DNA from: Nostoc sp. 'Peltigera membranacea cyanobiont' 210A | GTDB taxonomy: Bacteria; Cyanobacteriota; Cyanobacteriia; Cyanobacteriales; Nostocaceae | DNA: 64,000 bases | Reading direction: 5' to 3' | Assembly: GCF_002246015.1 (NCBI RefSeq) | Contig: NZ_NOLJ01000005.1 | Coordinates: forward strand, 355,813-419,812 | Part shown: piece by piece, positions 51,870-60,340 of the stretch | How positions within the stretch are numbered: the stretch's first letter is position 1 | How the letters are laid out: the number at the start of each line of letters is the position of its first letter | Program-made: the position numbers and the translations under genes | The notes under the pieces: generated by a model | The model's database searches: none | Told to the model about the DNA's origin: nothing | What the model saw: only the letters and a program-made list of their open reading frames with translations

Positions 51870-54521
51870 CTAGCCTTCTGTACCCTTTTTCTTTGCAGCG
51901 GTCGTTGAGGATTTAGCTGTTGACTTAGATTTGGAAGTCGTTGATTTACTCGTTTTGCGAGTCGATTTCCCAGTCGATGTCTTAGCTGCCAATAAGTTCA
52001 GCGCCGCGGCCAGGGTTATATCTTCTACCGTTTGACCTTCTGGGATACTGACATTAGTTTTGCCATGCTTGATGTAAGGGCCATAGGGGCCATCGTAGAT
52101 GTTAATTGTTTCCCCGTCCTCTGGATGCGTACCCAATTCGCGTAACGCTGCCTTGGATTTGCTGTTGGTAGAACTGCGTCCCTTTTTGGGTTCGGATAAC
52201 AATTCCAATGCACGTTCTAGGCTAATTGCCAATACATTATCAGTAGCTTTCAAGGAGCGGTAGTCTTTTCCTTCCTTACCCTGGTCGTGAACCACATAAG
52301 GGCCAAAGCGTCCCAAACTTGCTTGGATTTTGCCGCCAGTAACTGGATGAACCCCTAATGTCCGGGGTAGCGCCAACAGACCAACAGCCATTTCCAAGGT
52401 AACGGTTTCTGGGGTGACACCTTTGAGTAGGGAGGCTTGTTTCGGTTTGGGGTTTTCGTCGGTTTTGTCACCCAATTGCACATAAGGCCCATAAGCACCA
52501 ATTTTCACATAAATTGGTTCCCCAGTTTCGGGATGGCGGCCTACCTGGTCAGGACCTGTGATTTTTTGCCGCAGCAATACTGCTACCTGTTTGGGGTCGA
52601 GGTCAGATGGTGTCAGGTCTTTGGGAATTGAAGCGGTGATAACTCCTTCACCATTTTCGACTTCAATATAAGGGCCATATTTACCAATGCGGACTTTGGC
52701 ATCTAGATTCTCAAGTTCTACAGTCCTCGCTTTGGTGGCATCAATCTGACTTTCTCGTTCTTTTACCAAGGTTTCTAACCCTTTTTCTCCCAGATAAAAT
52801 TGCTGCAAGTAGGGCAGCCATTTCACTTCACCTGTGGCAATGTCATCAAGGGTTTGCTCCATCTTCGAGGTGAAACTGGGGTCAACAATGTCCGGGAAAT
52901 GTTTTTCCAGCAAGTCGGTGACGGCGAAAGCGGTAAAGGTGGGAATGAGAGCGTTAGTCACCAAATGGGCATAACCCTTGTCGATGATTGTGCCAATGAT
53001 GCTGGCGTAGGTACTGGGACGACCGATACCTTCGCTTTCTAAGGTTTTCACTAAAGTTGCTTCGGTGTACCTAGCTGGCGGTTGGGTTTCGTGCCCAACT
53101 GCTTCTAGTTCTGTACAATTTGGATGATCGCCCACTTTCAGATTTGGCAAAATTACTTCCTGGTCTTCCAGTGCTGCCTCTGGGTCGTCTGAACCTTCGA
53201 CGTAGGCACGTAAGTACCCAGGAAATTCAATCCGTTTGCCAGAAGAACGAAATCCAGCATCCTCAACTTGCAATTGCACGGTAATTTGAGTTTGCCGGGA
53301 ATCAGCCATTTGACAAGCTACAGTACGCTTCCAAATTAAATCGTAGATAGCAAGTTCTCGACCGCCCAAAGGAGTTTCTTGAGGGGTGCGGAAGGTGCTA
53401 CCTGCTGGACGAATTGCTTCGTGCGCCTCTTGTGCGCCTTTGGATTTGGTGGTGTATTGCCGGGGTTGGGGACTGAGGTATTGTTGACCGTAGAGCTTTT
53501 CTACACTACTCCGAGCAGCTGCGATCGCTTGATCTGACAAATGCACTGAATCTGTCCGCATATAGGTAATATACCCTTGCTCGTACAAATTCTGGGCAAC
53601 CCGCATTGTGTCACGGGCTGAGAGACGCAGTTTCCGGTTAGATTCTTGCTGCAACGTCGAAGTGGTGAACGGTGGCGACGGTTTGCGCGTCACTGGGCGT
53701 TCTTCGATGTCGTTAACACTCCAGGTTTTCCCAGTTAGGCGTTCCTTGAGGGCTACAGCTTGGTCTTCGTTGAGCAATAAGACATTGCGACCTGCGGTAA
53801 TTTCTCCGGTCGTTGCGTCAAAATCACTGCCGTTAGCGATTTTGGTTCCTGCTAATGTTACCAGTTGGGCAGCAAAGGGGGTTTTTTCCTTTGACAAACT
53901 AGCTTTCAAATCCCAGTATGTACCCTCATGGAAAGCGCGGCGTTGACGTTCCCTGGTGACTAAAAGTCGCACAGCGACAGATTGCACCCGCCCAGCAGAT
54001 AATCCCCAGGCGATTTTTTTCCACAGCAGGGGAGACAGAGTATAACCCACCAGTCGATCTAAAATCCGCCGCGTTTCTTGGGCACGAACCAACTGCTCAT
54101 CAATATTGCGGCAGTTTTTCAGAGCTTTTTTGATTGCCTCTTGGGTAATTTCGTGAAACACCATCCGCTTAGTGGGAACTTTCGGCTTGAGCAATTGGTA
54201 TAAATGCCAACTAATGCTTTCACCTTCCCGGTCTTCGTCCGTTGCCAGAATCAGTTCATCTACATCCTTGAGGGCTTCTTTAAGCTGGGTGACAATTTTC
54301 TTTTTGTCTTTCGGGACAACATATACCGGTTCAAAGTCGGCGTCCACATTTACCCCTAGCTGCGCCCATGATTCCCCTTTGACGGCAGCAGGAATTTCAC
54401 TAGCCGACTGGGGTAGGTCACGCACATGACCCATAGACGCCTCCACCCGATAGCCTGCTGGCAGGTAGTTGCGAATGGTACGAGCTTTGGTTGGAGATTC
54501 GACGATGACGAGAGTTGACAT
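51870..54521 (-). CDS. topA: DNA topoisomerase I
   Basis: The 883-residue enzyme relaxes negative supercoils. It has the Toprim domain (LVIVESPTKARTIRNYL, ILATDEDREGESISWHLY), GLSAGRVQSVAVRLL, and the catalytic-Tyr motif GYITYMRTDS. In place of Cys4 zinc fingers the C-terminus has four or five TopA C-terminal repeats (GKYGPYIE, GAYGPYVQ, GRFGPYVV, GPYGPYIKHGK) and ends in a Lys/Ser/Thr-rich tail. This is the normal cyanobacterial form. Confidence 0.97.
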   Translation of the reverse strand: MSTLVIVESPTKARTIRNYLPAGYRVEASMGHVRDLPQSASEIPAAVKGESWAQLGVNVDADFEPVYVVPKDKKKIVTQLKEALKDVDELILATDEDREGESISWHLYQLLKPKVPTKRMVFHEITQEAIKKALKNCRNIDEQLVRAQETRRILDRLVGYTLSPLLWKKIAWGLSAGRVQSVAVRLLVTRERQRRAFHEGTYWDLKASLSKEKTPFAAQLVTLAGTKIANGSDFDATTGEITAGRNVLLLNEDQAVALKERLTGKTWSVNDIEERPVTRKPSPPFTTSTLQQESNRKLRLSARDTMRVAQNLYEQGYITYMRTDSVHLSDQAIAAARSSVEKLYGQQYLSPQPRQYTTKSKGAQEAHEAIRPAGSTFRTPQETPLGGRELAIYDLIWKRTVACQMADSRQTQITVQLQVEDAGFRSSGKRIEFPGYLRAYVEGSDDPEAALEDQEVILPNLKVGDHPNCTELEAVGHETQPPARYTEATLVKTLESEGIGRPSTYASIIGTIIDKGYAHLVTNALIPTFTAFAVTDLLEKHFPDIVDPSFTSKMEQTLDDIATGEVKWLPYLQQFYLGEKGLETLVKERESQIDATKARTVELENLDAKVRIGKYGPYIEVENGEGVITASIPKDLTPSDLDPKQVAVLLRQKITGPDQVGRHPETGEPIYVKIGAYGPYVQLGDKTDENPKPKQASLLKGVTPETVTLEMAVGLLALPRTLGVHPVTGGKIQASLGRFGPYVVHDQGKEGKDYRSLKATDNVLAISLERALELLSEPKKGRSSTNSKSKAALRELGTHPEDGETINIYDGPYGPYIKHGKTNVSIPEGQTVEDITLAAALNLLAAKTSTGKSTRKTSKSTTSKSKSTAKSSTTAAKKKGTEG

Positions 54522-55041
54522 GGAAATTTCAATAAAAAGAAGAGCTAGTAAGCTAAACAGTCAAATTGAGGTAATTTTTGCAAATTGTCAAGATAAATGA
54601 TCACGCTTAGGGCGGTGATTTAATCCTCACATAAACTGCCTGCTTGGGAGAAAATCCGCTGAACTTAATGCCCAGTCTGTCCCAGAGGATAAATGAGGGT
54701 ACGCTGGGTCTGAATTTCCAGCTATTTCAATCTTTAACTTATCTAACGCATAATTGGCGACTACAGTTTTCAAAATATCCTTTAATTGGGGAATTGGGCA
54801 TGGGGGATGGGGCATTGGGTATGGAAGATGAGAAAGCAAGGAACAGGGAGACAAGGGGACAAGGTGACTTGAGTGAGTACTTGTAACAAGTCTTTCTCCT
54901 TGTCCTCTTCACAATGCCCAATCCCCTATGCCCTATGTCCAATTCCCAATGCCCCACTTTAATAGAGCTTGTGCCAAAATTAAATCAAAATTGAGAGCAA
55001 AAGCGAAGTGGGATTTGTACCCATGTCAGGAAAGCAAAACC
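54522..55041. repeat. Spacer with inverted GGGCATTGGG-type repeats
   Basis: Between 54785 and 54957 purine-rich blocks (GGGGCATTGGGTATGG, GGGCATGGGGGATGGGGC) are mirrored by pyrimidine blocks (CCCTATGTCC, CCCAATGCCCC), a dispersed inverted-repeat family. Frames there (for example 54928-55041) are spurious extensions. Confidence 0.6.
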
Positions 55042-55335
55042 ATGAAACCAATTCGTCAGGGTGATGTTATCTTACTACCTGTGCAGCAGGTTGAAGGACA
55101 AAAAATACCTCATTTAACTTTGGCAGAAGGCGAAGTTACGGGGCATAAGCATCGCATTACTGAGGGAAACGCCGAATTATACGAGAAAGATAGCACACTT
55201 TATTTACGTGTGTTTTCAGAGTCGGCATTGCTAGCTCATGAGGAGCATAAAGCTATTTCTATTCCCCAAGGTGACTGGATGGTGAAAATTCAACGGGAAT
55301 ACGAGCCTGAAGGTTGGCGTTATGTCGCTGATTGA
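55042..55335 (+). CDS. Hypothetical protein paired with DUF6745 gene
   Basis: The 97-residue protein starts at ATG 55042 (MKPIRQGDVILLPVQQV) with AGGAAA 11 bases upstream; the longer frame to 54928 lies in a repeat. It is beta-rich with a His-rich turn (GEVTGHKHRI) and ends EYEPEGWRYVAD. It overlaps the next gene by 14 bp, indicating translational coupling. I know this as a conserved partner of DUF6745-type genes but not its function. Confidence 0.75.
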   Translation: MKPIRQGDVILLPVQQVEGQKIPHLTLAEGEVTGHKHRITEGNAELYEKDSTLYLRVFSESALLAHEEHKAISIPQGDWMVKIQREYEPEGWRYVAD

Positions 55336-56359
55336 AAAGTTAACGCCTGAGCAAGAGGCTTTGATTCCAGTTTATCGCGAAAAGTGGAGAGCGATCGCAC
55401 TTTCAACTGAGCGAATTGATCGTGAAAAAGCGGCTGAAGCGGTGAAATTAGTCTATGCAGCTATGGGCAAAGAAGATCCTGAAATTATTTTTGTAGATAG
55501 TCTTTATGGGGCAATAAAATGTGTGAATCAATTAGATATACCGTCAGGCTATACACTAATTGACGAAATATGTGATTTGCGGCAAGACTTTGAAAATCAA
55601 CATGATTTTCATACACAATTCAGCCGCGAACTGAGTAGCAAACTCGGAATGGAATTCGACGAGTTTCAAAAAGAAACTTTCAGTCTTTACATGATCCCAG
55701 ATTATATGGGCGGTGATCCTGATGAGTGGGACTCAGTGCCTGACTTCATTCAACCTATAGAATGGATTCGTTGCTTCTTTATTTGTTATGACTTTGATTT
55801 TTCCGTCCTCAGCTTTTCTCACAATCAAGAAATATGGCAAGCACTTGAATCTTTATTCAAATATTGTGGTAGGGTTTTACCTTATAAAAATATTTGCATA
55901 GTATGCGATCGCCCCCTTCACTTGCGCTTAGACAATCAAAATCGCCTCCACGCTGAAGGTGAACCCGCAATAGAGTATGCCGATGGATTTAGCCTTTACT
56001 TCTATCACGATGTAACCTTACCTGAAAAGTATGGTAAAATCCACCCTGAACAATGGCAAGCGGAATGGCTTTTGTCAGAGAAAAATGCCGAACTACGGCG
56101 AGTACTAATTCAGGGTATTGGTTACGCTAGAATTTACCAAGAACTACAAGCTATTGAATTAGATAATTGGCAAGAATATACATTATTAAAAATTGATAAC
56201 AATGTGGATATCGAGCCGATTTATTTATTAAAAATGACTTGCCCCAGTACAGGGTTTATTCACGCCTTGCGAGTTCCACCAAATATCAACTCAGCACGTG
56301 AAGCAATTAGCTGGGTAAATTGGGGCGTAGATCCAGAAGAGTTTGGTGTGCAAACATAA
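55322..56359 (+). CDS. DUF6745-like protein, copy 1
   Basis: The 345-residue protein has a conserved N-terminus (LTPEQEALIPVYREKWRAIA, then LSTERIDREKAAEAV), a variable middle, and a highly conserved C-terminal block (CDRPLHLRLDNQNRLHAEGE, YGKIHPEQWQAEWLL, YLLKMTCPSTGFIHALRVPP, VNWGVDPEEFGVQT). It is the first of two tandem copies. Function unknown. Confidence 0.8.
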   Translation: MSLIEKLTPEQEALIPVYREKWRAIALSTERIDREKAAEAVKLVYAAMGKEDPEIIFVDSLYGAIKCVNQLDIPSGYTLIDEICDLRQDFENQHDFHTQFSRELSSKLGMEFDEFQKETFSLYMIPDYMGGDPDEWDSVPDFIQPIEWIRCFFICYDFDFSVLSFSHNQEIWQALESLFKYCGRVLPYKNICIVCDRPLHLRLDNQNRLHAEGEPAIEYADGFSLYFYHDVTLPEKYGKIHPEQWQAEWLLSEKNAELRRVLIQGIGYARIYQELQAIELDNWQEYTLLKIDNNVDIEPIYLLKMTCPSTGFIHALRVPPNINSAREAISWVNWGVDPEEFGVQT

Positions 56360-56422
56360 TTACTTAAAGGACTTACCCATTTAGAAATTGTTCAAGTAGG
56401 GAAAAATTCTTGATTAGTAAAA

Positions 56423-57681
56423 ATGATTTACACGCTAACACCTCAGCAAGAGGCTTTGATTCCAGTTTATCGGGAAAAGTGGAGAGCGATCGCACTTTCA
56501 ACTGAGCGAATTGATCGTGAAAAAGCGGCGGAAGCCTTAAAAGTTGCTTATGCTGCCTTTGGCTTTGAAGTACCTGAAATTGTTTTTTGTGATAGTCCTT
56601 ATGCTGCTTTCAGTAAGATATTTCTGGATAAAATTGACCATCAGAATGACCAATTGAAACAGAAACTTGAATTCTCAATTATTAGTAGATTAAATAAATT
56701 ATTTATAAGCCGCAAAAAATCATTTATAAGCAGCCGAGTAAAACAGCAAAAAGTATTTCAGCCTCTCCCAGAACCGCTCGTTAAACAAATATTTTTTCTC
56801 ATGAATTAATAGAATCATCAATATTTCAGGGATTACCAAATATACCAGATAATAATATGTACAACAGTCTTTTTTTGGAATTAGATAGTAACCATTGGGA
56901 TGGCGGACATAGACTCTTCTATAGACATCTAAAGCCTGAACTCCTAATCAAAATCAACGAAAAGTTACAAAATCAATATTGGAGAAAATTACTGAACCGG
57001 ATTGGAAAGCGATTAAGGGCTTCTCTAAAAACACGTTTAGAATCTGATATAACGGACGTTTATTATAAATGTTGGCAACCAAATATAAGGGCTACCTTAA
57101 CTAGTGTATTAGATTTTTGTTTTAGAGTATTAAATTTTGATTATGATGTGAAAAAATTCCAGCACTATCAATCATTAATTACAGAATGTGGCTGGATTTT
57201 TGCTTTTGAAAAAGTAGCAATTATCTGCGATCGCCCGCTTCACCTGCGCTTCGACAATCAAAATCTCCTTCACGCAGAAGGCGAACCAGCCATTGAATTT
57301 ATTGATGGATATAGCCTCTACTCCTACCACGGTGTAACCTTGCCTGAAAAATATGGTAAAATCCACCCGCAGCAATGGCAATCTCAATGGCTTTTAACAG
57401 AGGAAAACGCCGAACTAAGCCGAGTATTAATTGAGGGTATCGGTTACGCTAGAATCTGCCAAGAACTACAAGCGATTGAATTAGACAACTGGCAAGAATA
57501 TACACTATTAAGAATTGATAAAAATGTGGATATCGAGCCGATTTATTTATTAAAAATGATTTGCCCTAGCACAAGCTTTATTCACGCCTTGCGAGTTCCA
57601 CCACATATAAACTCAGCGCGTGAAGCAATTAGCTGGGTAAATTGGGGAATTGATCCAGAAGAATTTGGTGTGCAAACATAA
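56423..57681 (+). pseudogene. DUF6745-like gene, copy 2, frameshifted
   Basis: Copy 2 repeats the N-terminus (LTPQQEALIPVYREKWRAIA) and C-terminus (VNWGIDPEEFGVQT) of copy 1, but is split. The first frame ends at 56809 (VKQIFFLMN). The second frame is open from before 56857 and continues as HELIESSIFQGLPNIP. Adding one T to the run of six at 56792-56797 joins them into one 419-codon frame. The rest of the sequence is uninterrupted, so the lesion is recent, a sequencing error, or a slippage site. Confidence 0.8.
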
Positions 57682-57684
57682 TTA

Positions 57685-57810
57685 GGGACTTCCAAGAAAT
57701 AAATTATCCAATCTTGTGGGGTGGGCATCTTGCCCGCCTTTGACTATGGGCGGGCGAGACGCCCACCCCACAATAAATAGTTGTATATTTTTTTATTTGT
57801 CAGTCCCTTG
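57685..57810. mobile_element. 126-bp MITE-like palindromic element
   Basis: The ends (AGGGACT at 57684 and AGTCCCT at 57802) are inverted. The middle is a long palindrome (TTGTGGGGTGGGC ... GCCCACCCCACAA). The sequence on both sides reads continuously with the flank of copy 1 at 56357-56370, so copy 1 shows the empty site. Confidence 0.8.
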
Positions 57811-57909
57811 CTTAAAGGACTTCCCCATTTAGAAATTGTTCAAAAAGGTAATGACAATCCATTCATGCTAGATGTCACATTAGCAGAAAGGGCATACTAT
57901 ATTTTTTAA
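57811..57909 (+). pseudogene. Gene remnant in duplicated 3' flank
   Basis: The frame reads HLEIVQKGNDNPFMLDVTLA and ERAYYIF before TAA, with no start. A shorter version (HLEIVQVGKNS) follows copy 1 at 56376-56413. It is the same unidentified gene fragment carried along by the duplication. Confidence 0.5.
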
Positions 57910-57930
57910 ATGCAGTAAATTGAGAGTTAA

Positions 57931-59010
57931 TTATTCATTTTTGAGTAGTACAGTGAAGATACTACCATTTGGATAATTATCTTCGACGCTAATTGTACCA
58001 GAATGTGCGTCGATCGCCATTTTACAGAAAGCCAATCCTAAACCAATTTGCGAAATTTCTGGTATCGGAGTTCCAATTTCATACTTCTCAAAAATGATTT
58101 GTCGTAACTCCAGGCTTACTCCAGAACCAGAATCAGCGACTTGCACTTTTACACCACCTGCTGCTAAATACTCTCCCCGTAGGGTAACTTGAGACTTGGA
58201 CGGGGAGAACTTAATGGCATTGGAGAGCAAATTATCCAGCACTCGACGAAAGATAACTGCATCTACTGCAACAATGCCACCAAGTTCGGGTAGTTCGCGT
58301 ATCAGGGTCAGGTTCTTTTGATTAGCGATCGCCTCAATACCTGCCAATGCTGACATACACAGGGTACAAAGGTCTACTTCTGTATATTTGAGAACCATTT
58401 TCCCAGATTCTAGCTTTGCCACCATCAGCAAGCTATCGATTAAAGATTGCAGTTGTTGCCCAGCAACTAAAATTTGATCGACTTTGCCTTGCTGTTGTTT
58501 TGGTGACAAATCTGGCAACCGCAGAATCTCTGCGCCTAAAACAATACTGGTAAGTGGATTTCGCAAATCGTGCACAATCATGTTTACCATGTCTTCTCGC
58601 AGTTTGAGCAATACTTGCATATTGTCGTACTGCTGCTTAATCTTTAACATGGAATGAACTCTGGCTCGTAATTCCACACCATTAACGGGTTTACTAATGA
58701 AGTCATCTGCATCCGTCGCCAGACATTGAGCCAAATCTTCTTTATCGGTTAATGCTGTCACCATAATAATCGGCACTGCTTGCCATTGTGGATCGGCTTT
58801 GATGCGTCGGCAGACTTCCATCCCATCAAGATCGGGCATCATCACATCTAATAAAATCAGATCGGGCTGAAAACTATCGAGGCGGTTTAGAGCTTGTTGA
58901 CCACTAGGAGCGTAGTATAGCTGGTAGTTTTCACCATCCAGCAAGGTTTCAATAACATCAAAGTTATCGGGTTCATCATCGATCGCTAAAATAGAGAGTT
59001 GACTATCCAT
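57931..59010 (-). CDS. Hybrid REC-histidine kinase
   Basis: The protein (about 359 residues from ATG 59010, MDSQLSILAID) has an N-terminal receiver (AIDDEPDNFDVIE, LILLDVMMPDLDG, ISKPVNGVELRA) and a C-terminal kinase core: HisKA IVHDLRNPLTSIV, N-box DNLLSNAIKFSPS, VADSGSGV and IGLGLAFCKMA. The frame to 59088 is an extension into the divergent REC fragment and is rejected. It signals to an unknown partner. Confidence 0.87.
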   Translation of the reverse strand: MDSQLSILAIDDEPDNFDVIETLLDGENYQLYYAPSGQQALNRLDSFQPDLILLDVMMPDLDGMEVCRRIKADPQWQAVPIIMVTALTDKEDLAQCLATDADDFISKPVNGVELRARVHSMLKIKQQYDNMQVLLKLREDMVNMIVHDLRNPLTSIVLGAEILRLPDLSPKQQQGKVDQILVAGQQLQSLIDSLLMVAKLESGKMVLKYTEVDLCTLCMSALAGIEAIANQKNLTLIRELPELGGIVAVDAVIFRRVLDNLLSNAIKFSPSKSQVTLRGEYLAAGGVKVQVADSGSGVSLELRQIIFEKYEIGTPIPEISQIGLGLAFCKMAIDAHSGTISVEDNYPNGSIFTVLLKNE

Positions 59011-59013
59011 CGA

Positions 59014-59375
59014 GTTTTCTGACTGCAAAAGTAGACCGTGGTGACTTACGCCAAGGCATGGAGTTAGGAGCCGATGATTACCTGACAAAACCTTTTTCTA
59101 TGGAAGAACTTTTGAAGGCAATTAAGGTCAGATTAGATTGGGTGGAAAAACCAACTTTAATCAAACAACAATACGAACATGAACATCAAGAAAATACCAA
59201 GTTGAAGCAGGAGATAGAGATAAATTCAGAAAAACTACAAGAGAGCCAACACTTAGCAGAAATATGCAACGAGGTTTTACAAAAGCTTTTACAAGATTTA
59301 GGGAATCCGCTTTCAAATATCAATATGGCAATCTATATGCTTAAAAAAGCTCAATCAGATGTTGAGCGCAATTAA
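59014..59375 (+). pseudogene. Receiver fragment with kinase-inactive DHp remnant
   Basis: The frame begins inside a receiver domain: FLTAKVDRGDLRQGMELGAD, then DYLTKPFSMEELL. It has no start before the internal ATG at 59058 and lacks the phospho-acceptor Asp half. After a coiled coil it has LLQDLGNPLSNINMAIY, a DHp helix with Gln in place of the catalytic His, and then stops with no ATPase domain. The last 17 bp overlap the next gene. Confidence 0.75.
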
Positions 59376-60216
59376 AGCAGAGCGTTCAGATTTCCGTCAG
59401 GGAATGGATTTTGGGGCTGATGATTATTTGACTAAACCGTTTACTCCTGAAGAACTACTAAATGCGATCGCTTCTCGTCTTGATAAACACGCTTTGGTTG
59501 AGCGCCAAACTCAAGCCAAGCTAGACGAACTCAGAATGAATATTGCTCACTCATTACCTCACGAACTAAATACGCCTTTAAATGGTATTCTCGGTATGTC
59601 ACAGCTGTTAATAGAAAGTTGTGGCATCATGCCTGAGTCTGAAGAAGTCGAAATTGCCGAATTAATTTACAGATCCGCTAATCGCTTGAATGCACTAGTT
59701 CAAAGGTTTTTATTGTATAGTAATCTGGAATTAATAACTAAAAGTCCCGAAAAAACTCGTCAAATAAAAGAAAAAAACGATAGATGTCTTGCTGAAAAAA
59801 TTATTAGTGAAATTGCTCTCAAAAAAGCTATAGAAAACTCTAGACAAAAAGATTTAAAGCTAGATATCCAAGAATCTATAGTGCAATTACCACAAGAAGA
59901 TTTGAGTATTCTGATTGAAGAATTACTGGAGAATTCTTTTAAGTTTTCTTTACCAAGCAGCGAAATTAAAGTTATGAGTAAGAGAGAAGGTAATAAATTT
60001 AATTTATATGTAATTGATAATGGCAAAGGTATGGCAATTGAAGAGATTAATACAATTGGAGCTTTTGTACAATTTAATCGAAAGTTATGGGAACAACAAG
60101 GCTCTGGCTTAGGGCTGGCTATTGTTCAACATATAGTTAAATTATATGGTGGTGAATTGACAATTGCTAGCATTCCTGAACAAGGAACTACTGTAAGTGT
60201 TAGTTTGCCTTGCTAG
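59359..60216 (+). CDS. Histidine kinase with truncated receiver
   Basis: The 285-residue frame begins MLSAIKAERSDFRQGMDFGA, the C-terminal 40% of a receiver, so the acceptor Asp is absent. The kinase part is complete: SLPHELNTPLNGILG (phospho-His), LIEELLENSFKFS, VIDNGKGM, and SGLGLAIVQH. It could be translated from the ATG at 59359 and be catalytically competent but unregulated by phosphorelay. Confidence 0.75.
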   Translation: MLSAIKAERSDFRQGMDFGADDYLTKPFTPEELLNAIASRLDKHALVERQTQAKLDELRMNIAHSLPHELNTPLNGILGMSQLLIESCGIMPESEEVEIAELIYRSANRLNALVQRFLLYSNLELITKSPEKTRQIKEKNDRCLAEKIISEIALKKAIENSRQKDLKLDIQESIVQLPQEDLSILIEELLENSFKFSLPSSEIKVMSKREGNKFNLYVIDNGKGMAIEEINTIGAFVQFNRKLWEQQGSGLGLAIVQHIVKLYGGELTIASIPEQGTTVSVSLPC

Positions 60217-60340
60217 GGGATACTTACAAATCTAACTACAGTAAAATAGAAATTTACAAAAGAGGAATTCAGGGAGCAAGGGGAATCTATCTTAATCTTT
60301 TAAGGGATTAGTTATATTCCGTAGTTTTAAGTACGCTTTT

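Noticed and set aside
54928..55041. Upstream extension of the 97-residue protein
   Set aside because: It lies in a dispersed repeat; the internal ATG at 55042 has a ribosome-binding site and the conserved start.
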